Program-made: the position numbers and the translations under genes | Shown: positions 1 through 5,274 of the stretch, piece by piece | Layout: every line of letters begins with the position of its first letter | Numbering within the stretch: position 1 is the first letter of the stretch | Notes under the pieces: model-generated | Database searches by the model: none | What the model was told of the DNA's origin: nothing | What the model saw: only the letters and a program-made list of their open reading frames with translations | NCBI GenBank assembly: GCA_003454135.1 | Contig: DMKW01000140.1 | Span: forward strand, 1-5,274 | Source: Microbacteriaceae bacterium | Lineage (GTDB): Bacteria; Actinomycetota; Actinomycetes; Actinomycetales; Microbacteriaceae | Reading direction: 5' to 3' | DNA length: 5,274 nucleotides

Positions 1-1127
1 TTGGAGGCGAGGATGGGGCCGACGACCGACATCACGAGCACGTAGAGCCCGGCGAACGGCACGATGCGTTTGTCGAGGCCGGCGCTGAGCGACAGGGTCG
101 CGAGGATGAGCGCGAATTCGCCGCGGTTCTGCAGGATCACCGTCGTGTTGATGCCGGCCTGCGGGCCGAGCTTGTTGAGCCAGGCCACGAACTGCCCCGC
201 AGCGATGTTGAGCACGAAGGTCATCAGCACGGCGATCGCCACCTGCGGCAGCACGGAGGGGAACGTGGAGAGGTTGAGGGCAAGGCCGAAGTTGAGGAAG
301 AAGAAGGCACCGAAGACGTCGCGCATCGGTAGCGAGAGGGCCTCGATTCGCGCACGGTACTTAGTGGCGCCGAGCACGAGGCCGATCAGGAACGCGCCGA
401 TCGCATCCGTCACCCCGAGCAGTTCGCCGATCCCGCCGAAGCCGACCGCGAGGCCGAAGAACAGGATGGTGAAGAGTTCGTCGTCTTTGGTGCGGAACAG
501 CCGCGACACCCATCTGCCGCCCCATCGGGCGATCGAGAACATCACGACGAGGAACAGGAAGGCGACACCGAGCTTGCCGACGACGGGCCAGATGGCGGTC
601 TCGCCGCTCAGCACGACGGAGACGATCGCGAGGTAGATGGCGATGAAGATGTCTTCGACAACGGTGACGCCGAGGATCATCGGCGTCTCCTTGTTGGCGA
701 GACGGTTGAGCTCGATGAGCAGTTTGGTGACGATGGCGCTGGACGATGTGGCCGTCATTCCGGCGATGATGAGCGCCTCGCGCGTGCCCCAGCCCACCAT
801 GAAGCCGAACACGAATCCGACGCCCATGTTGACGAAGATATAGGTGCCGCCGGAGACGAGGAGCTTGCCGGCGTTGCCGAAGAACTCGTCCTGGTCGAAC
901 TCGAGGCCGAGGTTGAAGAGCAGCAGGATGAGCCCGAAGATGGCGATGAGCTCGATGTGCCCAGAGTCGAAACTGAGCGGGAACCAGCCGGTGTGCGGGC
1001 TCGCGAGCAGCCCGACGAGCATGTAGACGGGAATCGCTGGCAGGCCGACGAGCTTGCCGAGCCGACCGAAGATGTAGGCGATGAGGAGGAGAGCCCCGAG
1101 TATCGCGAGCTCTTCGCCCAAGTGCAC
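1..1127 (-). CDS. khtU: Cation:proton antiporter, CPA2/Kef family, KhtU-like (3' end beyond the window)
   Basis: Integral membrane antiporter expected to exchange cytoplasmic K+ (or another monovalent cation) for external protons. The frame is open from the GTG at 1127 to the left edge, giving 375 complete codons. The protein is almost wholly hydrophobic, with about a dozen candidate membrane segments and no signal peptide. Kef-type landmarks are visible: LLLFNLGLEFD (68-78), the serine-rich TATSSSAIVTKLL (125-137), an acidic ED pair inside a membrane segment (VVEDIFIAI, 156-164) where Kef/CPA2 proteins carry their ion-binding acid, DAIGAFLIGLVLG (241-253) and NRGEFALIL (334-342). GTG is chosen because GGAGG (1135-1139) lies 7 bases upstream. 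It starts 3 bases after the stop of the KhtT-like regulatory gene, so the two are almost certainly co-transcribed and translationally coupled. Because the regulator is a separate protein, a fused RCK domain is not expected, but the missing C-terminus prevents a check. The family is secure; the symbol and ion specificity are inferred from the gene pair. Confidence 0.88.
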   Translation of the reverse strand, partial: MHLGEELAILGALLLIAYIFGRLGKLVGLPAIPVYMLVGLLASPHTGWFPLSFDSGHIELIAIFGLILLLFNLGLEFDQDEFFGNAGKLLVSGGTYIFVNMGVGFVFGFMVGWGTREALIIAGMTATSSSAIVTKLLIELNRLANKETPMILGVTVVEDIFIAIYLAIVSVVLSGETAIWPVVGKLGVAFLFLVVMFSIARWGGRWVSRLFRTKDDELFTILFFGLAVGFGGIGELLGVTDAIGAFLIGLVLGATKYRARIEALSLPMRDVFGAFFFLNFGLALNLSTFPSVLPQVAIAVLMTFVLNIAAGQFVAWLNKLGPQAGINTTVILQNRGEFALILATLSLSAGLDKRIVPFAGLYVLVMSVVGPILAS

Positions 1128-1130
1128 GAC

Positions 1131-1667
1131 TTAGCCTCCGGGCGGAGCGTCGACAGGCGCCTTTGCCCCCAGTGACAGCTCGCCCGTGCGATAGAAATTG
1201 AAGGCCTTCGCGACCTTCTCCGGCGATCCGGCCACCACGAGGGTGTCTCCCGGAAAGACCTTGAAATCGTCCGCCGGGGCCGGGTTGGCCGAGTCCCCCC
1301 GCACGACCGCGACAACGGTGAGGCCGACGACGCCGTGCGAGGCGAGGTTGCCGAGCTGCTGGCCGGCGATGTGGTCGTCGTAGTCGACGGTGAACCAGTC
1401 GATGCTGAGACCCGGGATGTGGTCGAGTTTGTCGAGCCCCTCGGTGATGCGCGTGCCGCCGAGCAGTTCTGCGAGGGTGTGGGCCTCGTCTTCGCTCAGG
1501 CGGAGGGAGACCTTGTTGGCATCCGATCCGTCTTCCTCGTCGGCGAAGGTAATGAGATCGCTGTGCCCCGACCGGTGGGTGATGACGCCGGCCTTGCCAC
1601 CGTCGGCCGTGACAAAGGTATGCAGTACCCCCACACCAGGAAGCTTGACCCGGCGAACGTCGACCAT
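1131..1667 (-). CDS. khtT: Antiporter regulatory subunit with RCK_C/TrkA_C domain, KhtT-like
   Basis: A 178-residue soluble protein predicted to sit on the cytoplasmic face of the adjacent antiporter and gate it. Residues 4-75 match the KhtT-type N-terminal module (VKLPGVGVLHTF at 7-18, VSLRLSEDEAHTLAELLGG at 53-71). Residues 91-160 form a TrkA_C/RCK_C domain, with the typical elements GQQLGNL (102-108), TVVAVVRG (117-124) and VFPGDTLVVAGSPEKV (137-152). The overall length is close to that of Bacillus subtilis KhtT. ATG at 1667 is chosen because AAAGGAG (1676-1682) precedes it by 8 bases. The frame stays open upstream to 1982, but that stretch would overlap glpD and reads as Arg/Gly-rich noise. 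RCK_C domains of KhtT-type proteins are known c-di-AMP sensors, and actinobacteria make this nucleotide, so c-di-AMP control is plausible but not demonstrated here. The stop is 3 bases before the antiporter start. Confidence 0.88.
   Translation of the reverse strand: MVDVRRVKLPGVGVLHTFVTADGGKAGVITHRSGHSDLITFADEEDGSDANKVSLRLSEDEAHTLAELLGGTRITEGLDKLDHIPGLSIDWFTVDYDDHIAGQQLGNLASHGVVGLTVVAVVRGDSANPAPADDFKVFPGDTLVVAGSPEKVAKAFNFYRTGELSLGAKAPVDAPPGG
1135..1139 (-). promoter_or_regulatory. Ribosome binding site of the antiporter gene, inside the end of khtT
   Basis: GGAGG on the minus strand lies within the last codons of the KhtT-like gene, 7 bases before the GTG at 1127. It decides the antiporter start and implies that ribosomes finishing the regulator can reinitiate on the antiporter. 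Confidence 0.75.
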
Positions 1668-1711
1668 GGCACTGACTCCTTTAGGTTTCCGCTTTCGTTG
1701 ATGCAGCAACC

Positions 1712-1741
1712 AGTCTATCGAGACCCGCCTGAGCGGGTCCC
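1712..1741 (-). promoter_or_regulatory. Possible weak promoter for the khtT-khtU unit
   Basis: On the minus strand, TAGACT (1712-1717) fits the TAnnnT form of an actinobacterial -10 box. An 18-base spacer separates it from GGGACC (1736-1741), which shares only the central GAC with a consensus -35. Transcription would start near 1705, giving a leader of about 38 bases that includes the good Shine-Dalgarno sequence of khtT. The -35 is poor and overlaps a stem-loop, so this is a tentative call. The alternative is read-through from glpD. Confidence 0.25.
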
Positions 1742-1742
1742 G
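1719..1742 (-). terminator. Stem-loop downstream of glpD, candidate terminator without a U-tract
   Basis: Read on the minus strand, a 10-base-pair stem with one G-U pair encloses a 4-base TCAG loop. The inner seven pairs (1722-1728 with 1733-1739) are perfect. It lies about 40 bases after the glpD stop and about 50 bases before the khtT start, the right place to end the upstream transcript. No run of T follows, so it is not a classical intrinsic terminator. U-poor hairpins are common at transcript ends in high-GC actinobacteria, but a role in mRNA processing or as a protein site is also possible. Confidence 0.45.
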
Positions 1743-1780
1743 CCGTTCGCGTCGGGCGCACCGGGTCGGCGCGGGCACCC

Positions 1781-3511
1781 CTACTTGGTCGAGACGATGT
1801 CGGGCGCTTCGAGTCGAACGCGATCGGCCGACTCGTCGTCCGGCTCGAGCTGGCTCGCCCGCTCGGCCGCGACCCGCTTGAGGTAGTTGTTCACCTCGCG
1901 GTTTACCCGCTCGGCATCCCAGCCGAGCACCCGCGCCATCAACTGAGCGGCGACCGGCGCGGCCGACACCCCGCGGTCCCACGCCTCGATCGAAATTCGG
2001 GTGCGGCGAGCCAGCACGTCCTCGAGATGAAGCGCGCCCTCATGAGTCGCGGCATAGATGACCTCGGCCTCGATGTAGTCGTCGGCGCCGGGGAGCGGGG
2101 TGTTGAGGGACGGGTCCTCGCGGATCAGGTCGAGCAGTTCATCCGTCATCACGCCGTAGCGGTTGAGCAGGTGCTCGACGCGCGCCTTGTGCAGGCCGAA
2201 CGCCCGGGCGATCTTGGCGCGCTTGTTCCACGCCGCCTGGTAGCCCTCGGCGCCGAGCAGCGCGATGTCCTGCGTCACACTCTGCGGCACATTCGCGTCG
2301 AGAGCGGCCGCTGCTGCGTCGATGGCATCCTTCGCCATGATGCGATACGTGGTCCACTTGCCGCCGGCCACCACCACGAGTCCCGGCACGCTGTGCGCGA
2401 CGATGTGCTCGCGTGAGAGCTTCGACGTCTGCTCGGACTCGCCGGCGAGGAGCGGTCGAAGCCCCGCGTACACACCCTCGACATCGTCGCGTGTGAGCTT
2501 CACCGCGAGTACCGAGTTCACGTGCTCGAGAAGGTAGTCGATGTCCGCCGCCGTCGCGGCCGGGTGCGCCTTGTCGAGGTGCCAGTCGGTGTCGGTGGTG
2601 CCGATCAGCCAGTGGCGACCCCACGGGATCACGAAGAGCACGCTCTTCTCCGTGCGGAGCAGAAGACCCATGTTGGACTGGAACCGGTCGCGTGGCACGA
2701 CCAGGTGCACGCCCTTGGAGGCCCGCACCTTGAACTGGCCGCGCTCTCCCACCATCGACTGTGTGTCATCCGTCCACACACCGGTCGCGTTCACGACCTG
2801 CTTCGCACGAATGTCGAACCGCTCGCCCGTCTCCAGGTCGTGGGCCCGGGCACCGACCACGCGCTCACCCACCTTGATGAAGCCCTCGATGCGCACCCGG
2901 CTAGCCACGTGGGCGCCGTAGAAGGATGCCGTGCGCGCGAGCGACGCGGTGTAGCGAGCGTCGTCGACCTGTGCGTCGTAGTAGGTGATGCCGCCGATGA
3001 GCGCCTCGTTGGAGAGGCTCGGGATCGATCGCATCACTTGCGTCTTTGTGAGGTGACGGTGGTGCGGCACGCCGGGCGACCGACCGCCGGAGTAGCTGAA
3101 GATGTCGTAGAGCAGCATGCCCGCACCGACGTAGAAACGCTCGAACACGCGCTTCTTCAGCGGGTAGAGAAAGCGCACGGGTTTCACGAGGTGGGGCGCG
3201 AGGCGTTGCAGCAGCAGTCCACGCTCGATGAGCGCCTCCCGCACGAGATGGAAGTCGAGCTGTTCGAGGTACCGGATGCCGCCGTGCACAAGCTTGGACG
3301 ACCGACTCGACGTGCCGCTGGCCCAGTCCCGTGCCTCGACCATTCCCACGCTCAGTCCGCGAGTGACAGCGTCGAGCGCGCTCCCCGTCCCGACGATTCC
3401 GCCGCCGACTACGAGGATGTCGAGCTCTTTCTCCTTGAGGGCGGTTATCGCGTCCGCACGCTCCTCAGGACCCAATTTCGATGAGCGAGTTACCGTCTTT
3501 AGATTGACCAT
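1781..3511 (-). CDS. glpD: Glycerol-3-phosphate dehydrogenase, FAD-dependent
   Basis: Oxidises sn-glycerol 3-phosphate to dihydroxyacetone phosphate and passes electrons through FAD, normally to the membrane quinone pool, so it is expected to be a peripheral membrane enzyme. The 576-residue length is typical of the family. Visible landmarks: the Rossmann FAD-binding motif DILVVGGGIVGTG (31-43); the signature SGTSSRSSKLVHGGIRYLE (65-83); NATGVWTD (241-248); LIGTTDTDW (302-310); GLRPLL (350-355); and AGGKWTTYR (382-390) closing the FAD domain. A C-terminal helical DAO_C-type domain covers about 395-525, followed by a charged tail. ATG at 3511 is preferred over the ATG four codons upstream (3523): GGAGG at 3517-3521 lies 5 bases before it, while the upstream ATG has only AATCCCC before it. 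The gap from the guaB3-like stop is 17 bases, suggesting co-transcription. No glpK or glpF is in the window, so its physiological partners are elsewhere or outside. All key motifs are intact. Confidence 0.96.
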   Translation of the reverse strand: MVNLKTVTRSSKLGPEERADAITALKEKELDILVVGGGIVGTGSALDAVTRGLSVGMVEARDWASGTSSRSSKLVHGGIRYLEQLDFHLVREALIERGLLLQRLAPHLVKPVRFLYPLKKRVFERFYVGAGMLLYDIFSYSGGRSPGVPHHRHLTKTQVMRSIPSLSNEALIGGITYYDAQVDDARYTASLARTASFYGAHVASRVRIEGFIKVGERVVGARAHDLETGERFDIRAKQVVNATGVWTDDTQSMVGERGQFKVRASKGVHLVVPRDRFQSNMGLLLRTEKSVLFVIPWGRHWLIGTTDTDWHLDKAHPAATAADIDYLLEHVNSVLAVKLTRDDVEGVYAGLRPLLAGESEQTSKLSREHIVAHSVPGLVVVAGGKWTTYRIMAKDAIDAAAAALDANVPQSVTQDIALLGAEGYQAAWNKRAKIARAFGLHKARVEHLLNRYGVMTDELLDLIREDPSLNTPLPGADDYIEAEVIYAATHEGALHLEDVLARRTRISIEAWDRGVSAAPVAAQLMARVLGWDAERVNREVNNYLKRVAAERASQLEPDDESADRVRLEAPDIVSTK

Positions 3512-3516
3512 CACTG

Positions 3517-3521
3517 CCTCC
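3517..3521 (-). promoter_or_regulatory. Ribosome binding site that decides the glpD start
   Basis: GGAGG on the minus strand lies 5 bases before the ATG at 3511 and overlaps the G of an alternative in-frame ATG at 3523. It can only serve the downstream ATG (or, poorly spaced, a GTG at 3514), so the longer 580-residue reading is unlikely. Confidence 0.6.
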
Positions 3522-3528
3522 ATGGGGA

Positions 3529-4647
3529 TTACTTGTGGTACGGCGCGACCACCACTTCGACCCGCTGGAATTCCTTGAGGTCGGAGTATCCGGTAGTCGC
3601 CATGGACCGGCGCAAAGCGCCGACGAGGTTTACTGTGCCATCGGCAGCTGAGGATGGCCCGTAAAGAATTTCTTCGAGCGGGGCGGTCGAGCCGACCTTG
3701 ACACGGTTGCCGCGCGGGAGTTCGCTGTGGTGCGCTTCAGCGCCCCAGTGCCAGCCGCCGCCGGGAGCCTCGGTCGCCCGCGCGAGGGTCGAACCGAGCA
3801 TGACGGCGTCCGCGCCCACCGAGAACGCCTTGGCGATGTCGCCCGATGTTCCGAGCCCGCCGTCCGCGATCACGTGCACGTAGCGGCCGCCGGACTCGTC
3901 CATGTAGTCGCGGCGGGCGCCCGCGACATCCGCGACCGCCGTCGCCATGGGAGCGTGGATGCCGAGGCTCGCGCGCGTGGTGGACGCCGCCCCGCCGCCG
4001 AAGCCGACCAGCACGCCGGCAGCCCCCGTGCGCATGAGGTGCAGGGCGGGTGTGTAACCGGCCGCACCGCCCACGATCACGGGCACATCGAGCTCGTAGA
4101 TGAACTTCTTGAGGTTGAGCGGTTCTTGGTTCTTGGAGACGTGCTCGGCGCTCACCGTGGTGCCGCGGATCACGAAGAGGTCGACGCCGGCCTCGACCAC
4201 GGTCTTGTACAGCTCCTGCGTGCGCTGCGGCGAGAGGGCGGCGGCGACGGTGACCCCGGCGGCGCGGATCTCCGCGAGACGGGTCTTCACGAGCTCGGGC
4301 TTGAGCGGCTCGGCGTAGATTGCCTGCATGCGGGCGGTCGCGTCCCCGGCCGGCAGGGAACGGATCTCCTCGAGCAGCGGCTCGGGGTCTTCGTAGCGCG
4401 TCCAGAGGCCCTCGAGGTCGAGCACGCCGAGACCGCCGAGCTTGCCCATGAGGATGGCGGTCGCCGGTGAGACGACCGAGTCCATCGGGGCCGCGAGGAA
4501 CGGAATGGAGAACTGGTACGCGTCGATGCTCCAGCTGACCGACACATCCTTGGGGTCCCGCGTGCGCCGGCTCGGCATGATGGCGATGTCATCAAAGGCA
4601 TACACCCGGCGAGCGCGCTTGGCGCGGCCAATCTCTACGTCACTCAC
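3529..4647 (-). CDS. guaB3: GuaB3-family IMP dehydrogenase-related protein
   Basis: A 372-residue (beta/alpha)8-barrel protein of the IMP dehydrogenase/GMP reductase superfamily, without the paired CBS domains of canonical IMPDH (usually near 490 residues). Superfamily landmarks: FDDIAIMPS (18-26), LAAPMDSVVSPAT (51-63), VPVIVGGAAG (188-197), the phosphate-site stretch ADGGLGTSGD (261-270) and GADAVMLGS (278-286). The C-terminal ALRRSMATTGYSDLKEFQ (344-361) is characteristic of GuaB3. In the active-site loop, GFGGGAASTTR (215-225) aligns with the canonical G-P-G-S-I-C-T-T-R; the catalytic cysteine position holds Ser222. The usual Cys-based IMPDH or GMPR mechanism is therefore not supported, and the reaction catalysed is uncertain; a purine-nucleotide role is inferred from family only. 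The start is GTG with no Shine-Dalgarno sequence but with a -10-like box 6 bases upstream, consistent with a leaderless mRNA. glpD follows after 17 bases. Family identity is firm; biochemical function is open. Confidence 0.93.
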   Translation of the reverse strand: MSDVEIGRAKRARRVYAFDDIAIMPSRRTRDPKDVSVSWSIDAYQFSIPFLAAPMDSVVSPATAILMGKLGGLGVLDLEGLWTRYEDPEPLLEEIRSLPAGDATARMQAIYAEPLKPELVKTRLAEIRAAGVTVAAALSPQRTQELYKTVVEAGVDLFVIRGTTVSAEHVSKNQEPLNLKKFIYELDVPVIVGGAAGYTPALHLMRTGAAGVLVGFGGGAASTTRASLGIHAPMATAVADVAGARRDYMDESGGRYVHVIADGGLGTSGDIAKAFSVGADAVMLGSTLARATEAPGGGWHWGAEAHHSELPRGNRVKVGSTAPLEEILYGPSSAADGTVNLVGALRRSMATTGYSDLKEFQRVEVVVAPYHK

Positions 4648-4653
4648 CCGTTT

Positions 4654-4659
4654 AGCCTA
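4654..4659 (-). promoter_or_regulatory. -10 box for a leaderless guaB3-glpD transcript
   Basis: TAGGCT on the minus strand matches the TAnnnT pattern of actinobacterial -10 elements and is separated by only AAACGG from the GTG start codon. Transcription starting about 7 bases after the box would begin at the G of the GTG itself, which explains the lack of a ribosome binding site. No convincing -35 is seen 16-19 bases further upstream. Confidence 0.5.
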
Positions 4660-4772
4660 TCGGTCGGTTCACGAGTGCGCTCCTGCCGAGCGGCCGGCAC
4701 GCGCCCCCGTTCGCGCGAGTGCGGCTGGCCGGGTTAGCTCGGGTGCGACCCGCGCGGCCGCATCTCGTGTCG

Positions 4773-4834
4773 GCGGGGCCAATGCGTGCAACCGGGGCCT
4801 ACGCGGCGGCCCCAGTTGCACGTTAAGGCCCCGC
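4773..4834. repeat. Long two-segment imperfect inverted repeat (candidate terminator or structured element)
   Basis: Outer arms of 8 bases (GCGGGGCC at 4773-4780, GGCCCCGC at 4827-4834) and inner arms of 15 bases (4785-4799 and 4808-4822) share one centre of symmetry. A 4-by-4 internal loop separates outer from inner arms (4781-4784 opposite 4823-4826), and the apical loop is 8 bases (4800-4807). The inner arms have a single non-Watson-Crick position, 4793 opposite 4814, which is G-U in minus-strand RNA and C-A in plus-strand RNA, so the structure is better in the direction of the genes. With a 2-base bulge the stem may extend three more pairs (4770-4772 with 4837-4839). It begins about 28 bases after the stop of the right-hand gene, a natural terminator position, but no T-run follows. 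Confidence 0.7.
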
Positions 4835-4862
4835 ATCGGTGGGACCGGGCCAGTCGCCCGAC

Positions 4863-5274
4863 TCAGCCACGCACCACTTGCAGCCCCGCGGCGCTGAGTT
4901 GCTGGAACAGCTCTCGTGGACGAAGCGCCGTTCCCCACAACCACCGCGACACCGACGGCCCGAGCGCGCGCAGGCGGTCTTCCCGCACCTTCTCCGCGAT
5001 CACGATCTCCTCGATCGAACGACCCTTCGTGTACTGGTCGCGCGTGTATTTGACGAGGCCGTCGAACTCGCCGATGAGCCCGAACTCGGGCCACCAGAAG
5101 TCCGAGTCCCCGATGTGCCCCTTGTAGTCGTCGAATCGCGCCTGGAGCGTCGGGCCGGCGAATCCGAGCTCGTGAATGTTCACTCGACTCAAGGATTCCC
5201 CCGGTGAGCCAGAGAGCGGGGTGGAGAAATCGACCGCTCGCTCCATTCGCCGCCGGAACCGGATGCCGCGCCGC
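4863..5274 (-). CDS. C-terminal part of a DUF559/Vsr-like endonuclease-fold protein, AbiEi-associated type (5' end beyond the window)
   Basis: The frame is open to the right edge, so this is the last 136 residues of a longer protein; the ATG at 5246 is probably internal because the frame continues upstream without a stop and no clear ribosome binding site precedes it. Counted from the edge, the layout suggests a PD-(D/E)XK-like fold: SPGESLSR with Glu26, GDSDFWWPEF with Asp58, GLIGEFDGLVKY with Glu69, Asp71 and Lys75, and AEKVREDRLRALG (93-105), then a short C-terminal region ending in a helix. The order acid, D-FWWP, E-F-D-G, R-x-D-x-L resembles DUF559 and Vsr-type proteins. From memory, full-length actinobacterial relatives carry an N-terminal winged-helix region and are often labelled AbiEi-family antitoxin; that part lies outside this window. 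Nuclease activity and any toxin-antitoxin role are unproven. The gene ends 28 bases before the long inverted repeat and 215 bases before guaB3. Confidence 0.72.
   Translation of the reverse strand, partial: RRGIRFRRRMERAVDFSTPLSGSPGESLSRVNIHELGFAGPTLQARFDDYKGHIGDSDFWWPEFGLIGEFDGLVKYTRDQYTKGRSIEEIVIAEKVREDRLRALGPSVSRWLWGTALRPRELFQQLSAAGLQVVRG

Noticed and set aside
64..843. Two consecutive plus-strand frames (190 and 68 codons) antisense to the antiporter
   Set aside because: Shadows of the antiporter gene; the minus frame reads as a continuous membrane protein with Kef-type motifs.
1743..1780. Second possible hairpin just after the glpD stop (GGGTGC with GCGCCC on the minus strand)
   Set aside because: Only six pairs including a G-U, with a long GC-rich loop; expected by chance in such GC-rich DNA.
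1335..1886. 183-codon plus-strand frame spanning the khtT-glpD gap
   Set aside because: It overlaps two convincing minus-strand genes, has no ribosome binding site and matches no domain; the gap itself is only 113 bases.
1668..1982. N-terminal extension of the khtT-like frame
   Set aside because: It would overlap the 3' end of glpD by about 200 bases and encodes Arg/Gly-rich noise, while the ATG at 1667 has a strong ribosome binding site and starts at the conserved N-terminus.
2522..3484. 320-codon open frame on the plus strand, antisense to glpD
   Set aside because: It lies wholly inside glpD, whose family motifs are intact. The antisense product is rich in His, Arg, Val and Glu without any recognisable domain, as expected for a shadow frame in high-GC DNA.
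3727..4470. 247-codon open frame on the plus strand, antisense to the guaB3-like gene
   Set aside because: Fully covered by a clear GuaB3-family gene; the composition is low-complexity (Gly, Arg, Glu, His, Ala) and no start signal or domain is visible.
4648..4862. Possible tRNA or small RNA gene in the 215-base gap
   Set aside because: No T-loop motif of the GTTCGA type, no cloverleaf pattern and no isolated promoter could be found. The only clear structure is the inverted repeat.
4669..5094. 141-codon minus-strand frame across the guaB3 upstream gap
   Set aside because: Arg/Ala-rich low-complexity product in a different frame from the DUF559-like gene, and it runs through the long inverted repeat; no sign of a real protein.

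Overview
The window looks like ordinary chromosome from a high-GC Gram-positive bacterium (Actinomycetota), most likely a member or relative of the Microbacteriaceae. The reasons are the high GC content with G/C-rich third codon positions, a GuaB3-type IMP dehydrogenase-related protein of the actinobacterial form, a leaderless-looking start on that gene, and a fragment of an AbiEi/DUF559-like endonuclease-fold protein of a kind I associate with this family. The family-level placement is recall and inference; no rRNA or other marker is present.

All five supported genes lie on the minus strand, so transcription runs from right to left. From the right edge: (i) the C-terminal 136 codons of a DUF559/Vsr-like protein, cut by the window edge (4863-5274); (ii) a 215-base gap (4648-4862) holding a long imperfect inverted repeat (4773-4834) and a probable promoter directly against the next gene; (iii) a GuaB3-family protein (3529-4647); (iv) glpD, an FAD-dependent glycerol-3-phosphate dehydrogenase, starting 17 bases after the guaB3-like stop (1781-3511); (v) a 113-base gap with a stem-loop and a possible weak promoter; (vi) a KhtT-like regulatory subunit with a C-terminal RCK_C/TrkA_C domain (1131-1667); (vii) a KhtU-like cation:proton antiporter, starting 3 bases after the khtT-like stop and running off the left edge (1-1127).

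Two transcription units are inferred. The guaB3-like gene and glpD are close enough to be co-transcribed. They link a purine-nucleotide oxidoreductase-family protein with entry of glycerol 3-phosphate into central metabolism, but no direct functional link is evident. The khtT-khtU pair is a classic regulator/antiporter couple, with the ribosome binding site of the second gene lying inside the end of the first. It probably exports K+ or another monovalent cation in exchange for protons.

No mobile element, CRISPR array, tRNA, rRNA or obviously new multi-gene system is visible. The points most worth a second look are the serine in place of the catalytic cysteine in the GuaB3-like protein, the two-segment dyad at 4773-4834, and the nuclease-like fragment at the right edge.
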